A stretch of 64,000 nucleotides of DNA from Thermohalobaculum sp039028795 (GCA_039028795.1 JBCCHJ010000001.1:124001-188000); one strand, 5' to 3'. Numbered from the stretch's first letter, positions 27,133-36,650 are shown. Numbers and translations are program-made. Notes: a model not told the origin generated them from the sequence alone.

Positions 27133-27978
27133 CTAGCGGGTCACGTAACCGCCGTTGATGAAGAGCGTTTGGCCATTCGTCCAACCGCCTTGCTCTGTGG
27201 TCAGGCTTGCGACCACAGGGACAATGTCAGCTTCGGTTCCCAACCGCCCCGATGGGGCCAGCGATGCGGCATATGCTGCGGTCTTGGGGTTTTCAGCCGC
27301 ATGGAAGAAGCTGTTGTCCAGTGGGCCGGGCGCGACGTTGTTTACGGTGATCCCACGCGATCCAAGTTCCCGCGCCATCATTCGCGTAAACTCCTCGACT
27401 GGCGCTTTGGTGCCCGCATAGACGGCATACCCCGGGGCAGTTCCCGCCGTCAAAGAGGTGCCGACCGCAACAATCCGGCCACCGTTGCGGAGGCGCTGGG
27501 CTCCTTCGCGCATGGCGTAGAACGTGGTCCGCGTGTTGTCGTTCAGCAGTTGCTCGAAATCCGCATCCGTGAAGTCAGCGACGGGTTTCTTGATGATGGC
27601 CCCCGCAGTGTGGACCAGGATATCCGCGCCGCCGAATTCCGATTCCGCCAGATCGAAAAGACTAGCGGCGGTGGTGGGGTCGCCCAGGTCGCCCATCCCT
27701 ATGACGCTGCGCCCACCGGCCTCAGCCACCAGGCGTGCGGTTTCGGCCGTATCGGTTGCGCCGTCGGGCTGATGGTGGTGCAAAACGATGTCGGCGCCCA
27801 TTGTCGCAAGCTGAACGGCATAGGCCCGGCCCTGGTTGCGGCGTGCGCCTGTTACAACGGCAACTTTGCCGGAAAGGACCTTGTCGGATGTTGCAGCCTG
27901 GGCGGAAACAGAGGCGGCAATTGCGGAGCCTGCAGTCGCGATACCGGCTAGGGCCATTCGGCGAGAAATCTCTGTCAT
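27133..27978 (-). CDS. SDR family oxidoreductase with Tat signal
   Basis: This ~281-aa short-chain dehydrogenase starts with a twin-arginine signal (SRRMALAGIATAGSAIA, cleavage near AQA). The cofactor loop is TGARRNQGRA, the catalytic Ser lies in VGTSLTAG, and the Tyr/Lys pair is YAGTK. Residues near 280 end with NGGYVTR. Export would require folding with NAD(P) before Tat transport, or the leader may be a membrane anchor. The ATG at 27978 fits the Tat start. It is divergent from the LysR gene at 28129, with a 21-bp palindrome between. Confidence 0.8.
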   Translation of the reverse strand: MTEISRRMALAGIATAGSAIAASVSAQAATSDKVLSGKVAVVTGARRNQGRAYAVQLATMGADIVLHHHQPDGATDTAETARLVAEAGGRSVIGMGDLGDPTTAASLFDLAESEFGGADILVHTAGAIIKKPVADFTDADFEQLLNDNTRTTFYAMREGAQRLRNGGRIVAVGTSLTAGTAPGYAVYAGTKAPVEEFTRMMARELGSRGITVNNVAPGPLDNSFFHAAENPKTAAYAASLAPSGRLGTEADIVPVVASLTTEQGGWTNGQTLFINGGYVTR

Positions 27979-28102
27979 TGGGTTTTCCTTCGGATTGCAA
28001 TCGGCTGCATGTGCGTTGCTCAGATCGGCGGGATGCTGACCTGCCGATGAAATGAGGATACCCATCAATCAGATTGCTAGAACTGCGAAAAAATTGTTAT
28101 TT

Positions 28103-28123
28103 TTCATCTGAAATTCAGATGAA
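28103..28123. promoter_or_regulatory. Perfect 21-bp palindrome, candidate LysR operator
   Basis: TTCATCTGAA and TTCAGATGAA are perfect 10-bp inverted arms around one central A, ending 5 bp before the LysR ATG at 28129. It lies between divergent LysR and SDR genes, where LysR regulators usually bind. It could repress lysR directly and act on the SDR/AKR operon at a distance. Confidence 0.6.
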
Positions 28124-28128
28124 TTGGA

Positions 28129-29028
28129 ATGACTATGCTAGAACGCGTCACGCTTGATCAGTTGCGGATGCTGGTGGCCATCGCCGATGCGGGCAGTTTT
28201 ACAGCAGCGGCCCGTGAACTTGATCGTGCGCAATCTGCCGTCAGTCACGCCATTGCAACGCTGGAGACCGACATTAGCGTGGCGCTCTTCGATCGGACGA
28301 CACGGACACCGAAAATCACATCCGCCGGACGCGCCGTGCTGGCGGAAGCTCGGACCATCCTGGGACGCGTTGATCATCTGAAGGCCCGGGCACGCGCAAT
28401 ATCTGCCGGTTTGGAAGCAGAGTTGCTGTTGGCTGTGAGCGTGGTTGCGCCGCGCGCCGCGTTGATCGACATGCTTGATGCGTTTCGAACCGAGTTTCCA
28501 TCCGTTGGATTGAGATTGTTTGTCGAGGAGCTTGGAGGTGCCCCTCAACTGGTGATGGATGGTCAGGCAGATCTGGGGCTGGTTGGGCGTCCCAGCCTGG
28601 CTGCAAGTCTTTATGAAAGCCTAGAGGCCGTGGCCGTGGGTACCGTGGAGATTGTTGCCGTCGCGCATCCTGAACATCCCCTGGCTAAGCTGGACCGACC
28701 CCTTTCCGAGGCCGATATGGACGATCACAGACAGCTTGTTCCAACGTCACGCGCCCTGCCGCGCTATCCCAACCGCCTGGTTCAGGATGTTTGGGAAATT
28801 GCGGATCTGGTGGTGCGGCGCGACATGCTGATCCGCGGACTTGGGTGGGGGACCGTTCCAAGGCACTTGGTGCAAGACGCGCTGCAACGCGCCGATCTTG
28901 TGGAGCTCGACATTTCAGCGCGTCCCCAAGAAGCGATGCGTGTGCCGCTCTATGCGTGTCATCGTAAAGACACGGCTCCAGGACCTGCTGCGCAATGGCT
29001 GATCGAAAAGATGGAGAAAGTTCTTTAG
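28129..29028 (+). CDS. LysR family transcriptional regulator
   Basis: This 299-aa protein has a LysR helix-turn-helix (TLDQLRMLVAIADAGSFTAAARELDRAQSAVSHAI) and a substrate-binding domain from about residue 88. It is divergently transcribed from the SDR/aldo-keto reductase pair and probably controls it through the palindrome at 28103-28123. Two close ATGs (28129, 28135) are possible starts. The effector is unknown. Confidence 0.9.
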   Translation: MTMLERVTLDQLRMLVAIADAGSFTAAARELDRAQSAVSHAIATLETDISVALFDRTTRTPKITSAGRAVLAEARTILGRVDHLKARARAISAGLEAELLLAVSVVAPRAALIDMLDAFRTEFPSVGLRLFVEELGGAPQLVMDGQADLGLVGRPSLAASLYESLEAVAVGTVEIVAVAHPEHPLAKLDRPLSEADMDDHRQLVPTSRALPRYPNRLVQDVWEIADLVVRRDMLIRGLGWGTVPRHLVQDALQRADLVELDISARPQEAMRVPLYACHRKDTAPGPAAQWLIEKMEKVL

Positions 29029-29134
29029 AAAGCCGATTGAATGCATCAAATGGTGCTTTCAGGAGTTATAATTGCGAGCGCAGTTAAAGTTAGGTACAAT
29101 AACCAGATTACAAAAAAATAACTGACAGACAAAG

Positions 29135-31579
29135 ATGCAGTTATTACTAGAGATATGTGAATTTCTTACGGCGGTGCCGCAATGGATTGTGGCATTGGTT
29201 GCTCTTGTTGCACTTCTTGGATTCGTCCTCTGGTGGATCGTCCGGCCGATCGCATGGCTGGTGGGGGCGCTGGGCGTCAAAAGCGCCGCCCGCCTTGCAG
29301 TTTGGCTATGGATGACGATTTTTTATAGCAGGCGCTATGAGTGGTCTGAAATTGGAAAACTGATCGAGGAAGTGCGCATTCCTCTGGTAACCGCGACGGT
29401 TATTGGTCTTGTCCTGGCATTCTTGGGCCAACCTCAAGAGATCTTATTGCGAATGGCCGAAGATCTGCCGTTGCTGACCACCTCAGGCGATCTGATCGAC
29501 CTCCTAAGTACAACCGACGCGATGTCGATGTATTTGCTGGTCCTTCTGGAGCTTAGCATCTACGCCCACACGCGCTTTCTGTTGCCAGACACCCCCCAAC
29601 TGATCGGGCCGATGACAACTGCTCAAGTGAAAAAGGCCAGGGTCCGCGAGATTGGCCGGAACTGGCTGCCTCAGATCCTTGCTGCGATTCCACTTCTGGG
29701 AGTGCTACACGGTGTCAAAAGCATTGCGGATTCGGTGCCGGACGATCGAGTTGCCAACACGCTCAATGCGTTGGTCGCAGTGTTGTTTGCTGCCCACGCA
29801 GCCGTCTTTTTCATAATTTACCGTTTGCTTGAGAGTCATTCCTGGCAATGGTCTCGGTTTTGGCACTGGTTCAATATTGCGGTACGCCTGATAGGCTATG
29901 GGGCGACGCCAATTCTTCTGGTCCTTTTCCTGTTCTCGCAGATCGACGTGCCGAGGTTCCTTGGCTCGTTTGGACTGCTTGTGTTGTTCGGCGTGGCGCT
30001 TGTTTCGGCGCTAAGCGGGCTGACCTGGCTCGGGCAGAAACTGCGCTTTCCAATTGTTACAACTTTCGTTGTCGTCGGCGTCGGGATGTCTGTGACGGAC
30101 TGGAACGACAACCACGCGATCACTGTGCAATTGCCACCTGCGCTTGAAGATAAAGAGAACGCAGATCAGAATTTTCCGAATGGTGCGCTTAACCTTTGGA
30201 GCAAATATCGACTGGGCGTTGAGTTGACGTTCCCGCCGATCAAAACAGAAGATGAGGTCATTGTCGTCGCAGCGCAAGGCGGAGGGCTTTATGCCGCCTA
30301 CCACACCGCGATGTTCCTGGCCCACCTACAGGATAAGAATCCGGATACCGCTGACCGGGTCTTTGCCGTCAGTGGCGTGTCAGGCGGCGCGGTTGGCGCC
30401 GCGGTTTTTCAGATCATCCGGCGCAGCGGCGCTTGCTCGCGGGATCCAGCACCAAGTGACAGTGAAGGATGCCATACGCGCCTCACCCGCTCGATTCTGC
30501 GCAACGATTTCCTGGCCCCTGTGTTGGCGGCATTCCTATTCCCAGACCTTGCCGCAAGGTTGGTGCCTGGACAGCTCACGGAAGACGTCAGTCGTGCTAA
30601 AGCGCTGGAACGTGCATTCGCCAAGTCTTTACGCGAAGTATTGTTGACCGAACGTATGGAGGCCCTGAAAAAGAGTTCAGAAACCCCTCTATCACCGCAA
30701 GAACTTGCCGAAGCAAGCGACCAAGTTGCCTATGAGGTAGAGGCCGCGATCAACACCCATTTGCTGGCGTCATGGTCGCCAGAACCAGGCGGCGGCCCGC
30801 TTCTGCTGCTGAATGCGACGGATGTCGGAACCGGTCAACGCATGCTCTTGACGCGGTTGTTGCTGTTGGATGGGGCCAGCGCACCTGATCGCCGAGTTGT
30901 AAGAACCTATGCAGAGCTGGCGGGTTGTAAAACTGCGAATGACTGCGTCGGGCCCACGTTGCTGACGTCCGCCTTGATCAGTGCGCGTTTTCCTTTGGTG
31001 ACGCCAGCGGCGACAATCACCTTCTCGCAAGCGCAGGATCAGCCGGAGCCGTTGCCGGTCAGGACAGTTCGCTATGTCGACGGCGGATACTTCGAAAACT
31101 CCGGCATTGAAACTGCGCTGGATCTGATCGACCAGATTGCTTTTTATTCCTCTGGCATGTCCGTGCGGTTGGTGGTTTTGGATTTCCCGGCCCGTACCCA
31201 AGCTGAGGCGGATAGAGAGCGCCGTCGGTACCTGGGGGAATTGATGTCACCGATCCGGGCATTTTTGGCGGCGCGCTCTGCACGCAGTGCGCTGGCTCAG
31301 CGGCGGGCGGCGAAACTGGGTGAGTCCACCGGCTTCAACGGTCGACGACTGGAATACACACCTGTCAGTCTCGACAATCGCTACGCTGACTATACGCTCG
31401 GCTGGTCGCTGTCGGACCGCACATTTGATCGAATAGAGTGCGATCTTTGGCAGGGGGAGGCCTGCACCAGAGTTTTCGATACGAACGGCAGTGCTGAGTC
31501 CTCAAAAGGCACTCGACGAAGCGATGTGCACGTCAACAACAAAGCCGCGTTCGCGACCTTGTTGGGCGTGTCGGAGTGA
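29135..31579 (+). CDS. Membrane-anchored patatin-like phospholipase
   Basis: This 814-aa protein joins a polytopic N-terminal region (residues 1-330, about six to eight hydrophobic segments) to a patatin-like hydrolase domain. The catalytic dyad is visible as Ser416 in GVSGG and Asp649 in VDGGYFENSG, and the oxyanion loop is AAQGGGLYAAY. Patatins hydrolyse acyl groups from lipids. The link to many membrane helices suggests it acts on the cell's own membrane. No cyclic-nucleotide synthase or other known defence gene is adjacent. The ribosome site is weak. The gene stands alone on its strand. Confidence 0.8.
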   Translation: MQLLLEICEFLTAVPQWIVALVALVALLGFVLWWIVRPIAWLVGALGVKSAARLAVWLWMTIFYSRRYEWSEIGKLIEEVRIPLVTATVIGLVLAFLGQPQEILLRMAEDLPLLTTSGDLIDLLSTTDAMSMYLLVLLELSIYAHTRFLLPDTPQLIGPMTTAQVKKARVREIGRNWLPQILAAIPLLGVLHGVKSIADSVPDDRVANTLNALVAVLFAAHAAVFFIIYRLLESHSWQWSRFWHWFNIAVRLIGYGATPILLVLFLFSQIDVPRFLGSFGLLVLFGVALVSALSGLTWLGQKLRFPIVTTFVVVGVGMSVTDWNDNHAITVQLPPALEDKENADQNFPNGALNLWSKYRLGVELTFPPIKTEDEVIVVAAQGGGLYAAYHTAMFLAHLQDKNPDTADRVFAVSGVSGGAVGAAVFQIIRRSGACSRDPAPSDSEGCHTRLTRSILRNDFLAPVLAAFLFPDLAARLVPGQLTEDVSRAKALERAFAKSLREVLLTERMEALKKSSETPLSPQELAEASDQVAYEVEAAINTHLLASWSPEPGGGPLLLLNATDVGTGQRMLLTRLLLLDGASAPDRRVVRTYAELAGCKTANDCVGPTLLTSALISARFPLVTPAATITFSQAQDQPEPLPVRTVRYVDGGYFENSGIETALDLIDQIAFYSSGMSVRLVVLDFPARTQAEADRERRRYLGELMSPIRAFLAARSARSALAQRRAAKLGESTGFNGRRLEYTPVSLDNRYADYTLGWSLSDRTFDRIECDLWQGEACTRVFDTNGSAESSKGTRRSDVHVNNKAAFATLLGVSE

Positions 31580-31691
31580 CGTCGGTGTACGCTGCGACGC
31601 TCTCCGAGGTACTTTCTAGCCAGCACGGTTCCTATTCGTTTTCGGGGAATGCCTGACATGCAGGGCGTTACTTAGAATGAAACTCCAGATC

Positions 31692-33011
31692 CTAACTCAA
31701 TAACTTTTCATCAAACGGATAGCGGGTCAGGTTCTCGACCCCGTCTTCGGTGATGAGGACCTGGTCTTCCAATTTGATCCCATCGGGGGCGCCGGGGATG
31801 CCCATGTATGCCTCGACGCACAGCATCATGCCGGGCTCCAGCATATAGTCATTGCCTTTAGGTGGAAGGTCGCAAGGCCATTTGATGGACGGCCACTCAT
31901 CGCAGAGCCCAACCCCGTGCATCTTGGATCCATAGCGCTGCGGGATGAACTCTTCGGCAAACTCGCGGCCAGCATAGGTGACCTCTTCAAAAGTCATTCC
32001 TGGTTTCATTGACGCCGTGTTCTCGGAAATTAGGGCGTGGGCTTCACGGTAAAGGCGCCGCTGTTCAGTAGAGGGTTCGTCCGGACCGACCCACCAGGTG
32101 CGGGACAGGTCGGCGCACATACCATAGCAGCCGATCATATCGGTATCGAAGGCGAAAAGTTCATTTTCCTGTATCACCCGCGGCCCGCATTCCTGCATCC
32201 ACGGGTTGGTGCGCGGACCTGAACAGAGGATACGTGTCTCGATCCATTCTCCGCCGCGAATGTGGTTGCCATGTTGTAGGATAGCCCAGGCATCGACCTC
32301 GGTCATGCCGGGCTTCAGAGCGGCCTCCATTTCGTGCATGGCTTGCTCGCAGGCATGGATGGCGCAGCGCATGGCGGCGATCTCATCCGGGCCTTTGATG
32401 ACGCGGGTCTTCTCCATCATTTCTTCGCCTTCGCAGACCTCAAGGCCGCCATGTTCGAAGGCACGAACGCCGTCCAGCATCAGCTTATCGACGGCGATGC
32501 GATTGTTGTCCGACCCATGTTCCCGCATGAGATCTTTGATCTGGTCAGTCAGCGAGTTCGCACGTTCCTCCATCATGTCCCCGGCGGAGAAATAGAAGAG
32601 TCCCGCGCCCTCCCGCACCTCTTGGATCAGCGGGTTATAGGCTGTCAGATGCGGGGTGCGAGCATAGTCCCACATCATCATATACCCGTCCGGCAGCAAC
32701 AGGCAGTAGCGGAACGGATTGTGGGTGTTCCAAAGCTGCATATTGGTGGTGTCGGTCGCATACCGAATGTTCAAGGGATCCGTCAGCAGCAGTGCGCCAT
32801 AGTCCCATTCATGCAAGGCCGCCAGTAGCCTGTCATACCGGTACTTGCGCATCCGGGGCAGGTTCGGTGGTTGCAGGCCCACGGCGGCCCATTCGTCAAA
32901 GGCCAGCCCAGTAGGGCCGATTTCCACCCGATCATTGTCGTCCGGGGTGCCGTCGGGCTTCAGCTTTTGCCCAGGTCCGATTTTGCGTTGGTTGACGTAG
33001 TGCTGGTTCAT
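31692..33011 (-). CDS. dddP: DMSP lyase DddP, copy 2
   Basis: This second DddP is also 439 aa and keeps every metal and catalytic residue of copy 1 at the same number: D289, D291, D301, H365, D371, E400, E415 (AFDTD, CADLSRT, MHGVGLCDEWP, MLCVEA, KLEDQVL). It differs from copy 1 through much of the rest, so this is not a recent duplication. The ATG at 33011 has AAGGGAGACGCGCC upstream; a longer frame to 33077 lacks support. It is divergent from the methyltransferase/DUF3445 pair. Expected role is DMSP cleavage to DMS and acrylate. Confidence 0.87.
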   Translation of the reverse strand: MNQHYVNQRKIGPGQKLKPDGTPDDNDRVEIGPTGLAFDEWAAVGLQPPNLPRMRKYRYDRLLAALHEWDYGALLLTDPLNIRYATDTTNMQLWNTHNPFRYCLLLPDGYMMMWDYARTPHLTAYNPLIQEVREGAGLFYFSAGDMMEERANSLTDQIKDLMREHGSDNNRIAVDKLMLDGVRAFEHGGLEVCEGEEMMEKTRVIKGPDEIAAMRCAIHACEQAMHEMEAALKPGMTEVDAWAILQHGNHIRGGEWIETRILCSGPRTNPWMQECGPRVIQENELFAFDTDMIGCYGMCADLSRTWWVGPDEPSTEQRRLYREAHALISENTASMKPGMTFEEVTYAGREFAEEFIPQRYGSKMHGVGLCDEWPSIKWPCDLPPKGNDYMLEPGMMLCVEAYMGIPGAPDGIKLEDQVLITEDGVENLTRYPFDEKLLS

Positions 33012-33161
33012 GGCGCGTCTCCCTTGCTTTTTCAGTCTGATAGGAACGAGCCGGCGTTTCTGTTGAAAATCCGTCAAACGGTGTCGTGGTTAGGGTGTTC
33101 GGCAGGCTTTTACGACCGGCCCCAGTTGACAGTGCGGGGTGGGTTTGGGACGACGCACGTC

Positions 33162-34373
33162 ATGGATGCCGTCAGACAGCAATACGAGAGCTATCCCTAT
33201 CCGGCCCGCGATCCTGCCGATGAGGCGACGCGCCTGATCGAAGGCTCGCCATCCCACCCTTTGGAGATCGACCATTTCCTGTTCGGTGGGCGGCGGGATT
33301 GGTCGCAGCCGTTCAGGGCTTTAGTCGCCGGGGGTGGCACTGGTGATGGCCTGATAATGCTGGCGCAGAAACTGGCGGATTTAGGGTGTCCGGCAGAGGT
33401 GACCTATATCGACATGTCCGAGGCGTCGCGTGTGATTGCCGAGGCGCGCGCAAAGGCGCGGGATTTGGAGATCCGGTATGTCACCGGGGACCTGCTGACC
33501 GCCCCCGATTACGGTCCTTTCGATTACATCGATTGCTGCGGCGTGTTGCACCATTTGCCGGACCCCGACGCGGGCTTCGCAGCACTGGCGGCGGCGTTGG
33601 CCCCGGAAGGTGGTATGGGTCTAATGGTCTATGCTCCCTATGGCCGGTCCGGGGTCTATCCGTTGCAAGATGCTTTTGGCGCGTTATTTGGCGGCGATGC
33701 GCCGGGCGATCAGATAGCGTTGGCAAAGGCAGCCATGGAGACGCTTCCGGGCGCACATCCTTTCAATCGCAATAAAGTTCTGGGGGACCATCGGGATTCG
33801 GATGCCGGATTCTATGATCTATTGCTCCATTCCCGTGACAGGGCCTACACGGCGACGGAGTTTATCGAGGCGTTGGAACGTGCGGGCCTTAGCTTGGTCA
33901 GTTTCCTAGAACCTGCACGGTATGATCCGTTGCACTATCTACCAAAGACGCCGGAGATGGCAGAGAGGGTTAATGCGTTGCCGCCGAAGGCACGAATGGC
34001 GGTGGCAGAGAAATTAAGCGGCACCATCAAGACCCATGTGGTCTACGCTGCCCCTGCTGCACGGGCGACCAAGGTGATGGCGCGACCCACCAAACCTGAC
34101 CTGATCCCGCATCTTTCTGGCGCCCCGGCGCAGGCCTTGGCACAAACCGTTACCAATCAGGGTGGCTTCACTGCAGATCTTGATGGGGTAAGCCATCGGA
34201 TCGAGATCCCGGAAACAGCGGCAAATCTAATTGCCGGTATCAACGGGCAGCGTACCTTGGGCGATCTTTCTCAGGGTGCTGATTGGATGGCGTTTGCGCA
34301 AGCCTGGGGTCCTGTGCATCGTGGCCTGACCGGCATGAACTTCCTGCACTATTCACTGGGGGCGGTTCGGTGA
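33162..34373 (+). CDS. Class I SAM-dependent methyltransferase
   Basis: This ~403-aa protein has a Rossmann methyltransferase core: GGGTGDG motif I, YIDMS motif II and DYIDCCGVLHHLPDP motif IV. The C-terminal ~130 residues are an extra region that may act on the next gene's product. I chose the ATG at 33162 (start MDAVRQQYESYPYP); the frame runs open further upstream over dddP but lacks protein-like character there. Its stop overlaps the GTG start of the DUF3445 gene, so the two are translationally coupled. Acceptor substrate unknown. Confidence 0.75.
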   Translation: MDAVRQQYESYPYPARDPADEATRLIEGSPSHPLEIDHFLFGGRRDWSQPFRALVAGGGTGDGLIMLAQKLADLGCPAEVTYIDMSEASRVIAEARAKARDLEIRYVTGDLLTAPDYGPFDYIDCCGVLHHLPDPDAGFAALAAALAPEGGMGLMVYAPYGRSGVYPLQDAFGALFGGDAPGDQIALAKAAMETLPGAHPFNRNKVLGDHRDSDAGFYDLLLHSRDRAYTATEFIEALERAGLSLVSFLEPARYDPLHYLPKTPEMAERVNALPPKARMAVAEKLSGTIKTHVVYAAPAARATKVMARPTKPDLIPHLSGAPAQALAQTVTNQGGFTADLDGVSHRIEIPETAANLIAGINGQRTLGDLSQGADWMAFAQAWGPVHRGLTGMNFLHYSLGAVR

Positions 34374-35245
34374 TCCTGCTGGACCACGCACCCTACACGC
34401 CCTTTGCGCACCCGCGCTGGGCGCATCCACCGGGCCTGACCGCCTTGGCAATGGATGAATGGATCGTGGTGCATGACGACTACTCCGCTCAGATGGACTA
34501 TCGCGCCGAAATCCTGGATCGGCATCGGGGAGTTGTTCTGGCAGAGCAGCCCAGTGCCCGATCAGCGACTGAAGAGCTGTTCGATGCTGTCCTCGATAAT
34601 CTAGACCAGCGGCCGGATTTTCAGGTTTCAGAAGATCATGCAATCAGGCCGGATACAGCCAAAGTCGCATTGGACCGCGGTCGGCCGTTGGAGACTTTGA
34701 ACAACCTGGTCGCCGAGGATTGGTGCGTCATGCAGCGCCACGAGGATGAGGATGAATACCGTCTAACAGCGGCGATACTGTGTTTTCCGTCCCGATGGCT
34801 GTTGTCCGAGAAGATCGGTCATCCGCTGACCATGATCCATGATCCGGTGCCGCATTACGATGATAAGTTGGCGCGCCGTGTAAATCGGGTCTTCGACGTG
34901 TTGTCACCTGAGAAACCCTTGGTGCGTTGCAACTGGCTAGTTCACGGTGATCCAGAACTGCACCGCCCTTTGGGCCGCTTTCAGAAGGACCATACCCGCG
35001 AAGAGCCGGTGCACGGCTTGTTCTTGCGCACAGAACGTCAAACCTTGGTGCGCCTGCCGAAAACAGATGCGGTGGTATTCGGAATAAAGACGTCAGTGAC
35101 ACCTTTGGATCGACTAACCAGGGATGCCTCGGTTGCCTTGTTGGCAGAGCTTGAAGCCCTGGCTCAGGAGACTTTGGATTACAGCGAGCGGGGCGATGTG
35201 TTTACATCGGCGGTCGAAGATTTGCGAATGCGCGTTGCACCATAA
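34370..35245 (+). CDS. DUF3445 heme-dependent N-demethylase-like protein
   Basis: This ~291-aa protein matches DUF3445, the family of heme-dependent oxidative N-demethylases acting on methylated amines. Recognisable blocks are NNLVAEDWCVMQR, TAAILCFPSRWLLSEKIG and IHDPVPHYDDKLA. I chose the GTG at 34370, which overlaps the preceding TGA (GTGA), giving the start VILLDHAPYTPFAHPRW. The partner flavin/iron-sulfur subunits found with well-studied members are not in the window. Coupling to a methyltransferase suggests a joint role in methyl-group metabolism. Confidence 0.75.
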   Translation: MILLDHAPYTPFAHPRWAHPPGLTALAMDEWIVVHDDYSAQMDYRAEILDRHRGVVLAEQPSARSATEELFDAVLDNLDQRPDFQVSEDHAIRPDTAKVALDRGRPLETLNNLVAEDWCVMQRHEDEDEYRLTAAILCFPSRWLLSEKIGHPLTMIHDPVPHYDDKLARRVNRVFDVLSPEKPLVRCNWLVHGDPELHRPLGRFQKDHTREEPVHGLFLRTERQTLVRLPKTDAVVFGIKTSVTPLDRLTRDASVALLAELEALAQETLDYSERGDVFTSAVEDLRMRVAP

Positions 35246-35337
35246 GCTGCTTCGGTGTTCTTGGCGATTTGATGCGGGAACATAGCGGCGCGAATCGCTT
35301 GAAAGCGCTGATCTCTGGGGCTAGTTTCTGAATTAAG

Positions 35338-35351
35338 TGAACAAGCGTTCA
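35338..35351. promoter_or_regulatory. Candidate operator upstream of the thiolase
   Basis: TGAAC-AAGC-GTTCA is a short inverted repeat 22 bp before the thiolase ATG. It resembles TetR-type half-sites seen before acyl-CoA genes. No TetR gene is nearby, so this is tentative. Confidence 0.35.
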
Positions 35352-35373
35352 ATTCCATGCCAGGAGAATCCTT

Positions 35374-36549
35374 ATGTCCGATCCCATTGTCATCGTCGGT
35401 GCTGCCAGAACGCCCATGGGGGGCTTTCAAGGAGAATTGAGCGAAGCCAAAGCCCCAGAATTAGGTGCGGTGGCCATCAAGGCAGCATTGGACCGTGCGG
35501 GCGTCGCGGCAGTCGATGTCGATGAGGTTCTAATGGGCTGCGTTCTGCCCGCAGGACAAGGCCAGGCCCCGGCGCGGCAGGCCGCTTTTGGCGCTGGCCT
35601 GCCGGAAGGTGTGCCCTGCACAACCGTCAACAAGATGTGCGGGTCCGGCATGAAGACCGTGATGATGGGCATGGATCAGTTGCGCGCGGGCGAAGGGTCG
35701 GTTGTTGTTGCAGGCGGGATGGAGAGCATGACGAACGCTCCCTACGTCGTGCCCAATATGCGTAGCGGTGCCCGTCTTGGCCATGCGGCAATGAAAGACC
35801 ACATGTTCTTGGACGGTCTGGAAGACGCCTATGAGGAAGGCCGGCTGATGGGGTCTTTTGCCGAGGATTGTGCGGAAAAGTATCAGTTCACCCGGGAAGA
35901 ACAGGATGCCTATGCGATTGGCTCATTAGAGGCGGCGCTGAAGGCGCAAACCGACGGCACCTTCGATCGTGAAGTTGCACCAGTTACGATAAAGACCCGT
36001 AAGGGAGAGATTACTATAGAGTCTGACGAACAACCCCGGACAGCTCGCCCAGATAAGATCCCGACCTTGAAACCGGCCTTCAAGAAGGACGGAACGATTA
36101 CGCCTGCCAATGCGTCCTCGATCTCCGACGGTGCGGCGGCCTTGGTCTTGATGCGCGAATCTGATGCCAAGGACGTGCCGGTCAGGGCGCGGATACTTTC
36201 ACATGCGTCTCATGCAGCAGCGCCGGGTTGGTTCACAACGGCTCCGATCAAGGCCATTGAAAAGGCCCTGGATAAGGCCGGGTGGTCTGCAGACGACGTC
36301 GACTTGTGGGAGATCAACGAAGCCTTCGCCGTGGTCCCGATGGCGGCTGCCCGCGAACTTGGCATCCCTCGCGAGAAGCTCAACGTGAACGGCGGAGCCT
36401 GTGCTTTGGGCCATCCTGTTGGCGCATCCGGTACAAGGATCATCGTGACGCTGCTACACGAAATGGAGAAACGCGGTTTGAAAAAGGGTGTCGCATCACT
36501 CTGTATTGGGGGTGGCGAAGGTACGGCTGTGACGATCGAGCGGGATTGA
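35374..36549 (+). CDS. Acetyl-CoA acetyltransferase (thiolase)
   Basis: This 391-aa thiolase condenses or cleaves acetoacetyl-CoA or a longer 3-ketoacyl-CoA. The nucleophile is Cys89 in NKMCGSGM, with the conserved NEAFAV, the GGACALGHPVGASG block carrying the second Cys and His, and a final SLCIGGGEG-type segment. Length fits PhaA/AtoB. The ATG follows AGGAGAATCCTT. It begins a same-strand run into yceI and dddL, but a 101-bp gap follows, so a shared transcript is not certain. Confidence 0.93.
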   Translation: MSDPIVIVGAARTPMGGFQGELSEAKAPELGAVAIKAALDRAGVAAVDVDEVLMGCVLPAGQGQAPARQAAFGAGLPEGVPCTTVNKMCGSGMKTVMMGMDQLRAGEGSVVVAGGMESMTNAPYVVPNMRSGARLGHAAMKDHMFLDGLEDAYEEGRLMGSFAEDCAEKYQFTREEQDAYAIGSLEAALKAQTDGTFDREVAPVTIKTRKGEITIESDEQPRTARPDKIPTLKPAFKKDGTITPANASSISDGAAALVLMRESDAKDVPVRARILSHASHAAAPGWFTTAPIKAIEKALDKAGWSADDVDLWEINEAFAVVPMAAARELGIPREKLNVNGGACALGHPVGASGTRIIVTLLHEMEKRGLKKGVASLCIGGGEGTAVTIERD

Positions 36550-36650
36550 TCGCACGCAACGGAATTCTTTCATCGCGCACACGGGATCGCGAACTCGAAG
36601 GTTCGCGGAATGCGCTAAATTATAGGGACAACTCGATACAGGAGGATCTA

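Noticed and set aside
27169..27951. 260-codon plus-strand frame opposite the Tat SDR
   Set aside because: Antisense shadow of a well-supported SDR gene.
29135..31579. Patatin as a CBASS effector (CapV)
   Set aside because: No cyclic-nucleotide synthase, ubiquitin-like or HORMA gene is adjacent; the N-terminal region is membrane-embedded instead.
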